From contig OZ037884.1 in assembly GCA_964035575.1 (NCBI GenBank), positions 868,001 through 932,000 of the forward strand: a stretch of DNA of 64,000 nt. The letters run 5' to 3'. The notes under the pieces are model-generated. The model did no database searches. It had not been told where the DNA came from and saw only the letters and a list, made by a program, of their open reading frames with translations. This DNA comes from Rhynchopus sp. YZ270_cl-10 (lineage: Eukaryota; Euglenozoa; Diplonemea; Diplonemida; Diplonemidae). A program made the position numbers and the translations under genes. Shown here piece by piece: positions 53,898 through 64,000 of this stretch; position 1 is the first letter of the stretch, and every line of letters starts with the position of its first letter.

Positions 53898-54536
53898 CAG
53901 GGTATTAGGGTGGTTAAAAAAACTGGTTTTCAAAACCAGTTTTTCCAAAAACTGGTTTTCAAAAAAAAAAAAAAAAAAACAGAGAAATCTGGAGGGGAAA
54001 AAAAAACCGACACTTTTCACCAGGCCTTTCTGTAAATGTCGTCCCCAGATTAGGGCGGACTCGATTTTTTCCCCCGCATTTTTTCCCCGCCTGGTAGAAC
54101 CGTGGTTGAACCACGGGAGTGCCTTTGGGAAATGGCTATTCCTTGAAATTTTTTTGCCTGCGGCGCCATTTTTCATTTTTTGCTCCGTAAAAAAGGGTTC
54201 GTTTGAGTGGCTCTGTGGTGTAAAAAGCTAGATTTTTACACCGTACCCTCAAAAAATTTTCGCCTGCGGCGCCATTTTATATTATTTTTTTGCTCCGCGA
54301 AAAAAAATGCACTCCCTATGTTCCCAATGTCTACCCTGGGTCAGCAGCGCCGAAAAATATTTTGAAATCGGATTCCTGGATAAAACACTGACCCCACCCC
54401 CGAAAAACTCGAAAGGGGTGACTGTGTCCGTCAACGGTGGAGGTTTTCGCCAGAAACACTAGTTTTTGCCGCCCAGGAGAGAAAACCAGAAAAACCAGTT
54501 TTTTCCGGGATTTTGGATTTTCACCCTAATACCCTG
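53898..54536. mobile_element. CAGGGTATTAGGGTG element (hAT-like) with 8-bp duplication GCTTTCAA (639 bp)
   Basis: The ends CAGGGTATTAGGGTG and CACCCTAATACCCTG are perfect 15-bp inverted repeats. GCTTTCAA lies directly outside both (53890-53897 and 54537-54544). Arms carry AAACTGGTTTTC-type repeats and the core has CGCCTGCGGCGCC twice. An 8-bp duplication with CAGGG ends is classical for the hAT superfamily. No transposase frame is present, so it is non-autonomous. Confidence 0.9.
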
Positions 54537-54544
54537 GCTTTCAA

Positions 54545-57500
54545 TGAGAGAAAAAAAAACAGAAAAAAAACTGCAATTGTCTTTTTCTGAATGTATGGTA
54601 CTCAACGCTCATCCATTGTTCCTTTTTTTTTTCTTTTGAGCTGAATTAGCCTGACGTTTTTTATTTTAAATTTTTTTTCCACAACAGGTGAATTCCCTTC
54701 GTTTTTCTTATTTTCTTCTTGATGTCCTAAGCACTGTGCGGCTTTGAGGTCATCTGACCAACTTTTTCTCTTTTTTTTTGTTATCCAAGTGGAGTGTCAG
54801 TTGCCTGCGTCCCAGAGGCGTTTTTGCACTGTCATCTTCACTGTGTTTTTTTTATTATTATTTACTCCACTGGAGTGCACGCAAGCACACACATATACAT
54901 TACATACACCAGCTTTCAACCCTTCAATATTTTTTTTATTATTATTCCACAAAACAAAACATCCTTTTTTTTAAATGGCAAACCATGGTCTTTTTTTACT
55001 TCATTTTTCTTCTTTCTTTATTTTCGATTTCAGGTTTCAGGGCCAAAACCAGGTTGGTCACGATGTTCTTTATACATTTTCTCTACAAATCGTTAGGAAA
55101 TGCCAAAATAGTTGGGACCACATCCCCCACCTAAGCATAAGTCCTAGCTTATCGTGTATTGGAAATGTGTTGGAATTATCGCCATTTTTTAAAAGACGCG
55201 GTTTGTGAACGTTCTTTGTGTGCTTTTCTCGGGAAAGTATATGAAATTATTTATTTTTTTTTGCAATTTCCAACATTTTTACGAATGGTAGTTTCAATTT
55301 ACAGGATGACCATCCCAAGGAGGCAAGGAGGGAACGTCAAAAAATCCCCTTCCTCAACTCCACATCTTCCGTTTTTCTTTTTTTTGTTCTTTTTTTGACT
55401 TCTTTTTTGTTACTAGCCCTGGCGGCTCGTGTTGTTCTGTGTGGCCTAGCCGGTCTTATGCGTTTCCCCCCCTTTTTTTTTGCCTTCTTTTTTGTTGAGT
55501 AAATGGTGTTACCGATCTGCTGTCGGGGACATGTCAACGACATGTCAATATAGGGGGGTGTGTCATTTTCCCCTGTAAACCTTGTGTCAAGGACATGTCA
55601 AGGACCTGTCAATATGGGCCCTTTCGGGAACACCAGTAAAACACACTATATTTTTCTAAAACTGGATGAAACAGAAATAATGCAAAAAAAAGGCGGCGCA
55701 TTTTTCAAGTTTAGCACTGACAGGAGCTTAGGGGGAGTATTCCGGTATCGATGAGACAAAGACTTTTTTTTTTTTAATGTGATGTGATATGTGTGTGCAC
55801 GAGAGATACCTTTATCTTTTCACGTTTTTTCCTTCTTCTTTCTTCCCTCTTTTATTTAGTAAAAGTTTGGGGTACATTTTAGTGCAACCCTTTACTACAT
55901 CCTGTTCAGTAGAATAGAAAGTATATGAAATGGTTTTTAGTAAAGGTAACTAGGCCCGGAGTAGATTAGTCCCCCCATATCTTATCCCGCCAGGGCTATC
56001 AAAGTTTTTTTTAGAAAAAAAAAACGTTACGGTATCCACAAGAGATAGGCGTTGAGGCTGCGTGGAGCTCACACGAAAAAAAAAAAAAAAAATATTGGAG
56101 CACACTCTAGGGTGGCTACACTAATACAACCAAGTTTTCAAAAAAAGAAAAAAAAAGGTGAAATGTCTACGTGTTTACGTCATCAATTATTCAAAAAAAA
56201 AGTAAGAGATTGCACAAGATGGCAACTACATTATTTCAACAAAATTAATTTTTTTTAAAAAACACGCCACACCATTTCACAGAGGCAGTTTACGTGTCTT
56301 TTTCAATTCATCAATTTTTTTTTGAGACCAGATTTCGATAAATAATGGGGGGTTGCTATTATTAGAGCGCACAGTAGGGGATGAGAAAACAAGCGGAATG
56401 CGTGTTATATGTGTGTGCGCTTTCAAAAAAGACAAGACTAGGGCTGATCAAAACAGATGCAGTTTGCTCCTTCTCGCTCCCCTTTTCCCCCTTTACCCCC
56501 CCTTTCTTAAAAAGCCGCATAAAACCATGCTTGTTTTTTTTTTTTTTTTTTTGTTACGCACACCCCCGTTTCGTTTATGTTTCTTTTTTCCCTGCGTCGT
56601 GATCTCTTTATCGAATTTTGCGTCCTTTTTTTTTTTTTTTCGAATGTCTTTTTTTAATATACTTTTCTCTGAATGGAAAGTATAATATTATGAAGTTAGT
56701 TTTTTGTCTCAATGCAAAAAAAAATACAGTAAAGGGGCTCATCGGATCATTTTTTTTTCTTATACCTTATACCCTATGCTATCAATTTAGTGCACATGTT
56801 GAAATACTTCTTTTTTGCGTTTGTTTTCTTTCATTGAAAAATTAAGTACCACTGAGAGAGCCAGAAAGGGTGTGTTGATGTTTTTTTTTGTTATTGGAGA
56901 CAAGAAAGAAGCTTTTGTATGTGTGGGGTAATTAGCGTTCAGCCAGACTTCCCCCTGTTCCCCCCCTGTTTCTCTTTCGATTTAACGATAGTGGAAAAAA
57001 GATGTGTGCGCACGAAAGGCACATTCAATTTAGTTTTTTCCCCCTCTTGTTGATCCCTGTACTTTCAATTCATTGAAAGCGTTATAATATTTCTCTCGAG
57101 GCTGCAGCTACAACAAAAAACAGCATTTAAACGGTGGCTACTTTTGTCAAAATAAATACAAAAAAGCACCTTTTCCGAGAGGCGAGGAGACTGTGTTGTC
57201 AACAAAGATTTGGTGCATAAAAAAAACAGCTATTCTGGGAGTGTTCTAGGGACCCTCCCCTCCCCTCCCATCCATTTTTTCCATCCCACTCCCTATTTTC
57301 AAAACTCAAAAACTGGACCCCCCCTTTTTTTATTTCTTGTCCTTCTTCAGCTGGCTTGAGTTTCTCGGTATTGGGTGCGTCTTATCCCACCCCCTACCCC
57401 CCATTCATTTTTCCCTCCCTCCCCCCATCTCGTTAAGAGCGTTTCTTCTCTGAGTAAAAACAAAAACAAAAACAAAAACAAAAACAAAACAAAGTTGAAA

Positions 57501-59074
57501 CAAGCTTTTCAAAACCACCTCATCTCGTTAAGAGCGTTTCTTATTTTACTCGTGTTCCACACCGCTCTTCCCTTAATGCAAAATGTAAACAATAGTGGAG
57601 GTGTTTTTACAATGCAAAAATAATTTTTTTTTGTAAAGTTTGGTACTAACCAAGTTTTCAAACAAAGCAAACAGCAAAATTCAAAACACAAAAAAAATAA
57701 AAAAAAATAATAATGCAAGACAATGAAAAGGATGTCAGTTCGTATTCGCGATAATCTATTTTTAAAAAGGGTTTAAAAACAAAGCAACACTCAATTTGTT
57801 ATTTTTTTATTTTTTTTCAACTGTCTTTTCAATTCCCCCCATACCCTTTCACAGAGGGTAGTGGAAAAACTACACCATATAATTTCAACACTATACCTTA
57901 AACTAAAAACACCGATCCTCGCGAATACCTTTCAGCCTTTAGTTTGTTTTAATGATTGTAAAAAAAAGTTTTTGTGGCTGATCTTGAGAGCCCCCGTTTT
58001 GTGAGAGTATTTTTTGTTTCACGTTTTTTGGTTTTTCCGTCACGGCTCAGCCATGAAAATAGAGTACTGTTATCCTTTGGAGTTTCACCAGGTCAAAAAA
58101 AGCAAGGGTACTTTTTTAGCACCCTCTGTACCTTCTTTTCATTAGAAAAAGAAGTTTGGGCCAAAAATAATAATCCACAATTCATACCTGAAAGGACACA
58201 GAAGTAGGAAACTTCCCCACTTTCTGTTCAACCCTCCACTCCCCCCTCCTCCACGTCACACCCATAAACCTGAGCTCCTCCCTTACCAGCTGAATTTTTT
58301 TTTTTTTAATTTTCTCTCTCTCTCTCTCTCGATGACCTGCCGACCGTATTCTGCATTTTTCAGCCATTTCTTTTGATGTGACTAAGCTTGGACACACTCA
58401 AGAAAACTATTCTTTTCATTGCTTTCTCGAAGATCTCCCCCCAACCCGGAAGTAATAGGCAGATGCTTGCATCCGAGACAAGGGTACACAGAAGAGAAGT
58501 CATTTTTTTTTTTTTTTTGTCTGAACATCTAGAAAAGTGGCAACTGGTCAATATTTTGTTTTCACTTTCACCCCTTTTTTTTGTGTGATGTTTCAACAAA
58601 ACCTATCACCCCCTGTTTTTTGTTTTTATGTATTTACCCACGACTACCAACTTATTTATTTTGTTGCCTTGCGAAAGCGTGTGTGTTGTCATTTATTTAT
58701 TCCTCTATTTTAATTTTTTTTTTCCCCCCTGGTGACTGAGCCTCTCTTGGTTCACCCATTTTTCGTCTTATTTTTTGTTCCATTTTTTTCTTCTCGTTTC
58801 TTCCACAACACATCACGCGGCCTTCACGTACCCAAAACAAGAAACAAAAAGAATGAAAAAAGCTGTCAGGCCAGAGTTTCCCAATTTTCCCAATTTTGTT
58901 AAATCTCTGCCACACTCTGTTAGAGGGGATTGAGGTGGGCTGTCCGTACCGTATCAACTATACCCTTTTTTTTTTCACCCCGGTACAGCCCCGGTCATAC
59001 CAAGATACACTGTTCACGAGAGGGCTTTGTATTTCAAGTCAACCTTTTTTATATTTGGGGTGATATTTTGAGTA
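54545..59074. other. Intergenic: modules and low-complexity DNA
   Basis: A TGCGTC module (54788), the TGGTGTT element (55504-55635), a GTATATGAAA module (55869), a TTCACACGA module interrupted by a CAACCAAG module (56059-56200), a CATCTCGTTAAGAGCGTTTC direct repeat (57427 and 57523) separated by (CAAAAA)n, and (TC)n near 58314. No gene is seen. Confidence 0.5.
55504..55635. mobile_element. TGGTG...CACCA element, long form, 5-bp duplication GTAAA
   Basis: The sequence is nearly identical to 33174-33306 and flanked by GTAAA on both sides (55499-55503, 55636-55640). The low divergence between the two long copies points to recent movement. Confidence 0.85.
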
Positions 59075-59190
59075 TACGACTGAAGTAAATTACTTGACTT
59101 GTGGTTTTTACTTATGATTTCACCATTGTTTTACAACGGTGAAACCATAAGTAAAAACCACAAGTCAAGTCATTTACTTTCACCGTCGTG
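59075..59190. mobile_element. CACGACG-type hairpin element with TA duplication (116 bp)
   Basis: The left TACGACTGAAGTAAATTACT and the right GTCATTTACTTTCACCGTCGTG pair, continuing through TTGACTTGTGGTTTTTACTTATG and CACCATTGTT/AACGGTG. TA lies outside both ends. It is almost a perfect palindrome, a short relative of 43766-44044. Confidence 0.75.
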
Positions 59191-60073
59191 TAGCCACAAC
59201 CTCCTTCCCTCACCTTCTCACCGTTGTGAGTCGCCGGTCGCCATGGAACCTGCTATGGTCTAGCACCATAATGCCGATTTCGTACAAAAAACAAACTTTC
59301 AAAAGGGTGTGATTAGTCTACAAAAAAAAGTTATTTTTTTTTTTTTTTCAAACATCTATGATTTTCTCTTTGTTTTAGGGGTTTTTTTTCTTCTTTTTTT
59401 TTCCACTCCGGGGTTCGATTACCCCACGGAGAGTCAGTGTTCAGCGTCCTTGAGACGTTTTTGCACCATCAACTTCACTTTTCTTTCGTGCGTCGCTCCC
59501 CCTCTTGTTGTTTTTTTGTTCTTTTTGTTTTTTTTTTTTTTGTAATTTTTTTTTTGTTTCAACCCCTCTGCCCCCCCCTCATCCGCCCCTCCTCTCTCAT
59601 ACCCCACCATTCCATCGTCTCATTGCTCTAAGCAACAACCTCGATAAAATAGTGGAAACAGGGATGAGTGGGTGATTCTTCTTGAGGGTAAAAAAAGGCG
59701 ATTTTTTAAAAAAAGGGGTGTTTTCGTCAAATTCTGACAAAAAAAAAAAAAAAAAAAATTCGTGAGTGAGGATTTGGGTGGTGCACACCATTTATATTTT
59801 TTTCTCAGTAAAGCATTCCATATATCCTTCATCTCATACACTTTTTTCTTTTTTCTTTTTTTTTTTCTTTCTCCCCTGGGTGGTGTACGCCATGGATACT
59901 ATAGTCGACGATTTTTTAAAGAGATGTGCGTATTGCACTACTAGGTTGATTCTATCTTTCCAAAACAAAAAAAGCAAAAAAAAAAAGTGTTTATTGGTGT
60001 ATTCGTCCTCCAGCGTTGTCACCCTTTTTTTTTTTTCAAATTCCCTTTCTTTTCTCTTCTTTTTTTGTATTTT
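59191..60073. other. Intergenic, T-rich
   Basis: A TGCGTC-type module (59427-59478) and T/A runs are present. Nothing else is recognised. Confidence 0.5.
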
Positions 60074-60187
60074 CCACCTGATTTTTACCGCGTATAGGCG
60101 CGTATAACGCGTAAAGGCTGGGAAAAATGGGTGGGGTTTGGCCTCTACGGGCCTTTACGCGCCTTACGCGGGGTAAAAATCAGGTGG
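60074..60187. mobile_element. CCACCTGATTTTTACC miniature element (114 bp)
   Basis: The ends CCACCTGATTTTTACC and GGTAAAAATCAGGTGG are perfect 16-bp inverted repeats, followed by GCGTA-rich sub-terminal repeats (AACGCGTAAAGG / CCTTTACGCGCC). ATTTT lies outside both ends, a possible 5-bp duplication, though it is low-complexity. Confidence 0.75.
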
Positions 60188-63100
60188 ATTTTGGGTTAAA
60201 AAAAAAATGTGCCCTACGTACAAAAGAAATAAGCCATCATTTTTGTTGTTGTCAACACATCACCTAGTTTACCCAAGGTAGAGGGGTGGCTTATGTGCAT
60301 CGTGGATACAATAAAAATATCCCCCCCCCTGTTGTTAGCTCTGCAAGCCCATCAGTGGGCCCTTGCGTTAAATGTCTGCGGAAGAGAAAAAAAAACATTG
60401 TTCTTTTCTTTTGTTCAGGCAAAACCGGATTATTATTTTATTTTTTTTTTTGCGACCGAAAAAAACAAAAACAATAAGGGAAGGGTTAGAAAAAAACACT
60501 AATGCAACCAAGTTTTCAAAAAAAGATAAGACGAAGAGACAATGATGGACAAGATCCATCTTGTAGTTTAGTTACAATATCATCTTCGCCTCTTTTGCAG
60601 AAATAGCCACTACCCTGTTTTCCATTTACCAAAAAGGAAGAAAAAGAAAAAACGATGTACAGAAAAAAAATGTATAGTGGAGTTCATCCTCGGGTGTCTA
60701 CACTAAATACAACCAAGTTTTCCAAAAAAAAAAAAAGGAAAAAAGGAAAAATATCTATCTCTGTTGGGCGACATTTTTTGAGTTCAATGTTTACCTCTGG
60801 TTGGCTTAATTTTGTCGATGCAAAAAAAAAAGTACAGATCTTTATACTAGGTGTATAGTGATTGTCGATACAACAAAAAAGACTTCCCTGCTTTGTTTCA
60901 AAAAAAAAAAAAAAAAAAAAAAAAATCCTTTTGAATGTATCCTCTCTATGTTCCAATCTATATCATCATGTTTTCAAGTCATTTTTCTTTTTTTTTTTTT
61001 TTTCTGGGGAAAAAAAAAATGATGATCGAAAAATAGCTTTCACCGCTCTCAAGGTTGTCTTTTTTCCCCCCCCAACTGCCCCCTTTTTTAGTTTTAAGGT
61101 GACTCAGCACGAGAGAAAAGATTGATGAATAACCAATGTTCCAAAAAACATTAAGTAATCTAATCAAGACTCAGCACAGAGAAGGCTTAGGGTCATCTCA
61201 TAAACGTTTATTATTTCTCTTTCTTTGCTTTTCTCTTCTCTTTTCCCAATCCTCCCTTGGAAGCTATCTCATGAGGTTTTTTTTCTTTCTTCCGCACACT
61301 ACTTTGTGAGCGGAAAGTGTCACGTGTTTACTTTGTTTACTCACCCAACCGTGTGGAAGCGTCAATCGTATCAAACAACTACAAGAAAGGGAGGATGAGG
61401 GAACGATAACTTGACACTTTTTCATATTTAATCGCGCGCTTCAGCGTTTCTTTCAAAAAAAAAAATATTGGGTCTTTGTTTGTGCGCTCCGGGGAAAATA
61501 AAAAGGGTAAAAAAAAGGGTGTGAACTGCAGATAGTTGTGGGTTGAAAAGCAACAAAGGATTCTTCACAATAAACTTCACCCTCTTTTTTTTTTTCTATT
61601 CGATTTGTTTTGCCCCTCTATGCGCCTCCAATATTTTTTTAGAACTGACAATACATTGCTGTATCAAAATTTCCCCCTTCGGGCGACTTTTGTGTACAGA
61701 ACCGGTCCTCGGACAGAGTGATTGTCGAAACTATACAAAAAAAAAAAAAAAAATTGGTTCCAGATCCACCCCGCCCAGTGTTCTTGATCATCAAGGTACA
61801 CTTCTTGTTTCTTATGAAGAAAGGGCCGTATGCCAAATCACATTTTTTTTTATACACAAAATCTATGCTTCAAAAATAAAATAAAAAAGAAAAGAAAAAC
61901 CAGACAACTAACTCAGGATTACCCTGAAATTGACACTAGCATTGGTTATGCCAAAATCCCCCCATCTTTGCCTTTTTTCTTTCATCTACTTTTTTTTTTT
62001 GTTGTTTTATTTCAATTTTTATTCCATTCCCACTGCACCAATTTTTTTACGTTCAGCTAAATTATTTTTATTTGGCCGCGTTCTTCTCTTCTAAAGCTGT
62101 CTGTAAGTATCCTAATCCTTTTTTGGAGTGACATTTTTTTTTGTCACAATCTCATTTTGGTGAGGGATTTTGTCGATACAACTGTTATTACAACAATTTT
62201 TTTTTTTTTACTTTTATTTTTTGTTTTGCAAATACACCGTTCTTCAGACCGGCATTTTTTTTTTATTGAGTTCAAAAAATCTATAACCCCTTGTTGGTGA
62301 AAGAGTGATTTGTCGACAATAAAATATACATTCAGGGAACAAAAAAATATGGCTTAAGGCCAGCATTTGAGCACCCTGGCTCCACCTTTCTTTGGGTACT
62401 TTAGGTGGTGTTGTCGATGTAATACAAACGACAACAAAAAAGTGGAGATTGCACAAAAACTGTGGCAACGCAAACCGAGGCAACTACACTACTCGAACAA
62501 TTTATCAAAAAAAAAACTTTAACTCTTACAGAACCCGTCCTTGGACAGGTGATTTAACAAGATACAATCAAACAAAATAATGTAACAAGACACACTCACA
62601 CCCTATCTACCCTCAACCCAACAAGGCTCAACACTCTTCCCCCCACACACCTTCCCTTCACCTTTTAGCACTCCCTAGTTCATATCAATTTAGTTGTCAA
62701 AAGTTTTCCTGGCTGGTTGTCTGGATTTTTTTTTTTCTTTTGTTTCAAAGGTGGCCAAACATTCGAGGCCGAGACTCATCTTATCAACTTTTTTTTCCCT
62801 CTGTTCTGAGGTGACGAAGTCCTGTGAGGGCTTTGGGTCATCTTATGGGCTTATCTCTTTTGTTTTTTTTTTTTTTGTTCCCCCTCCCGTATTTGTGCCT
62901 TGCTTGGCTCAAAAAAAAATAAAAAATTTGGGCGGGGGGTAAATTCATTTCTCTCTCTCTCTCTCTCCCCCTTCCCCCCAAAGCAAAAAGAACATGAAAT
63001 TCCTGCTGCTGTTTTTTCGTCATTGTAACCAATAAAATTGCTTTCACATAAAAAGCTTTTTATTGTATCCTACCTTTTCCCCCCCCTTTTTATTTTTTAG

Positions 63101-63660
63101 CCCTTGCTCCTTCTGATGAGCGCGGTCGAAGGGCTTTTTCCTGGTCAGGGAGCAGACCGCTGAAACCAGAATTTTTTATTTTGACATTTATTTTGAAAAA
63201 CAAGGTTATTTTGACTTTTTCCCCCCTTCTTTTTTTTTTTTTTTTTTCTTTTTTCGAAAAAGCAATGAAAGTTCCCGTACAACCACTGCGACAGAGTAAG
63301 CCGGAAACTACATTAAAGTTCGCACATCGCTTTGGTTAAGGATCTAAAAAAGCTAAACAAACACAAACACAAAATAGCAAAAACAAAGAGTACAAACATA
63401 ACAACAAACATTTTCAAACTCCCCTATCACTATGTCACCGCGTTGCCTACGGTATACGGCCTGCTGGACTAGAGAGGCGCCGGGCGCTATAGGTTATTGA
63501 GCTACACAAAAGTGTATGTACATAGCCAGAAACAAAAACAAACAGTACTCCTTTATATTTAAAACCTTGAACGACCCCTTGAGAAGGGTCTTTTTCAATT
63601 TATTTTAAGTTTCCTCCCCCTGAACAAGAAGGAACGCAAGACTTGCAATACCTACGTACT
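60188..63660. other. Intergenic: modules and homopolymers
   Basis: A CAACCAAG module (60672), GTCGACA modules (60834, 61697, 62523), TAAGC hairpin modules (61097, 61168, 62749, 62807), a GTGGCAAC module (62441) and (TC)n near 62951 are present. From about 63270 the composition becomes less homopolymeric. No gene is seen before the candidate at 63661. Confidence 0.5.
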
Positions 63661-63960
63661 TCATGAAGTCCATCTAAAGATACCACACTTCACGATAGAA
63701 GGCATTTTTCCACAAGCCCCCAAAAGGTTTTGTTTTGAATAAATTAGCCTGAGGTAGGTCAACGAGCCTCGATGAACCGTGTTGCAGGGTGGCTTATCGT
63801 TAGCTTTACGCGCGATTGCAACATGCATTTTCTTGTCTGATCCTTTGATTTTTCCCCCATTTTCTTTTACGTCGCAGATAAAGTAAGAAGATACTACAAC
63901 AATAACTATTTGTATATTCTTGTGTCCTCCAATATATTTCCATTTGAACAGCACAAACAT
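63661..63960 (-). CDS. Candidate protein, 99 aa, function unknown
   Basis: The frame from ATG 63960 starts MFVLFKWKYIGGHKNIQIV and continues IVVVSSYFICDVKENGGK and KKMHVAIARKANDKPPCN, ending VKCGIFRWTS. A stop lies a few codons upstream, so it is either complete or one exon. Base composition changes from the homopolymer-rich background to balanced sequence at about 63.3 kb, which supports a gene region continuing past the window. No family is recognised. Confidence 0.35.
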   Translation of the reverse strand: MFVLFKWKYIGGHKNIQIVIVVVSSYFICDVKENGGKIKGSDKKMHVAIARKANDKPPCNTVHRGSLTYLRLIYSKQNLLGACGKMPSIVKCGIFRWTS

Positions 63961-64000
63961 GCGGCCCAAAACCTAATATCATGCTTGTCTCGAACCTGGT

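Overview
The window is nuclear DNA from a eukaryote, most likely a single-celled protist. The genes use GT-AG introns or none. Polypyrimidine tracts followed by AG lie upstream of start codons. Long A, T and C homopolymers fill most non-coding DNA, and there are dozens of short dispersed repeats and small inverted-repeat transposons. A lone RRM protein resembles the small RNA-binding proteins of Euglenozoa, and the tract-plus-AG arrangement before start codons would suit spliced-leader trans-splicing. A euglenozoan, perhaps a diplonemid, is therefore my best guess. It is an inference, because no rRNA, spliced-leader RNA or other diagnostic marker is present.

Layout. A truncated repeat copy at the left edge (1-270) and a palindromic AAGATCTT array (1246-1515) precede a giant gene on + (1964-18755). 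It encodes a signal peptide, a small Cys-containing domain, a Pro/Thr/Ser stalk of about 13 units of 39 residues plus exactly 276 units of 15 residues, a folded ectodomain, one membrane helix and a short basic tail. I read it as two exons totalling 5451 residues; a two-gene reading is the main alternative. The only other confident gene is a 196-residue RRM protein at 29404-29994 (+). A two-exon gene on - (44763-45231) sits between inverted repeats. Weaker candidates lie on - at 38705-38935, 51847-52068 and 63661-63960.

The rest, from 18.8 kb to the right end, is mostly repeats. Many are small DNA transposons with terminal inverted repeats, several with perfect target-site duplications. One is a nested pair: a TTAA-flanked 1.3-kb element inside a CAGGG-ended element. 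One is a family with 5-bp duplications in five copies, and one is a long-inverted-repeat family carrying a conserved 34-codon reading frame. Overlaid on these are about ten families of 45-100 bp modules ending in A or T tracts. All copies noticed point the same way, which is the strand of the main genes. These modules and the giant stalk gene are the most unusual content.

The genes do not form an obvious pathway: one is a giant cell-surface glycoprotein, one an RNA-binding regulator, and the rest are unidentified.
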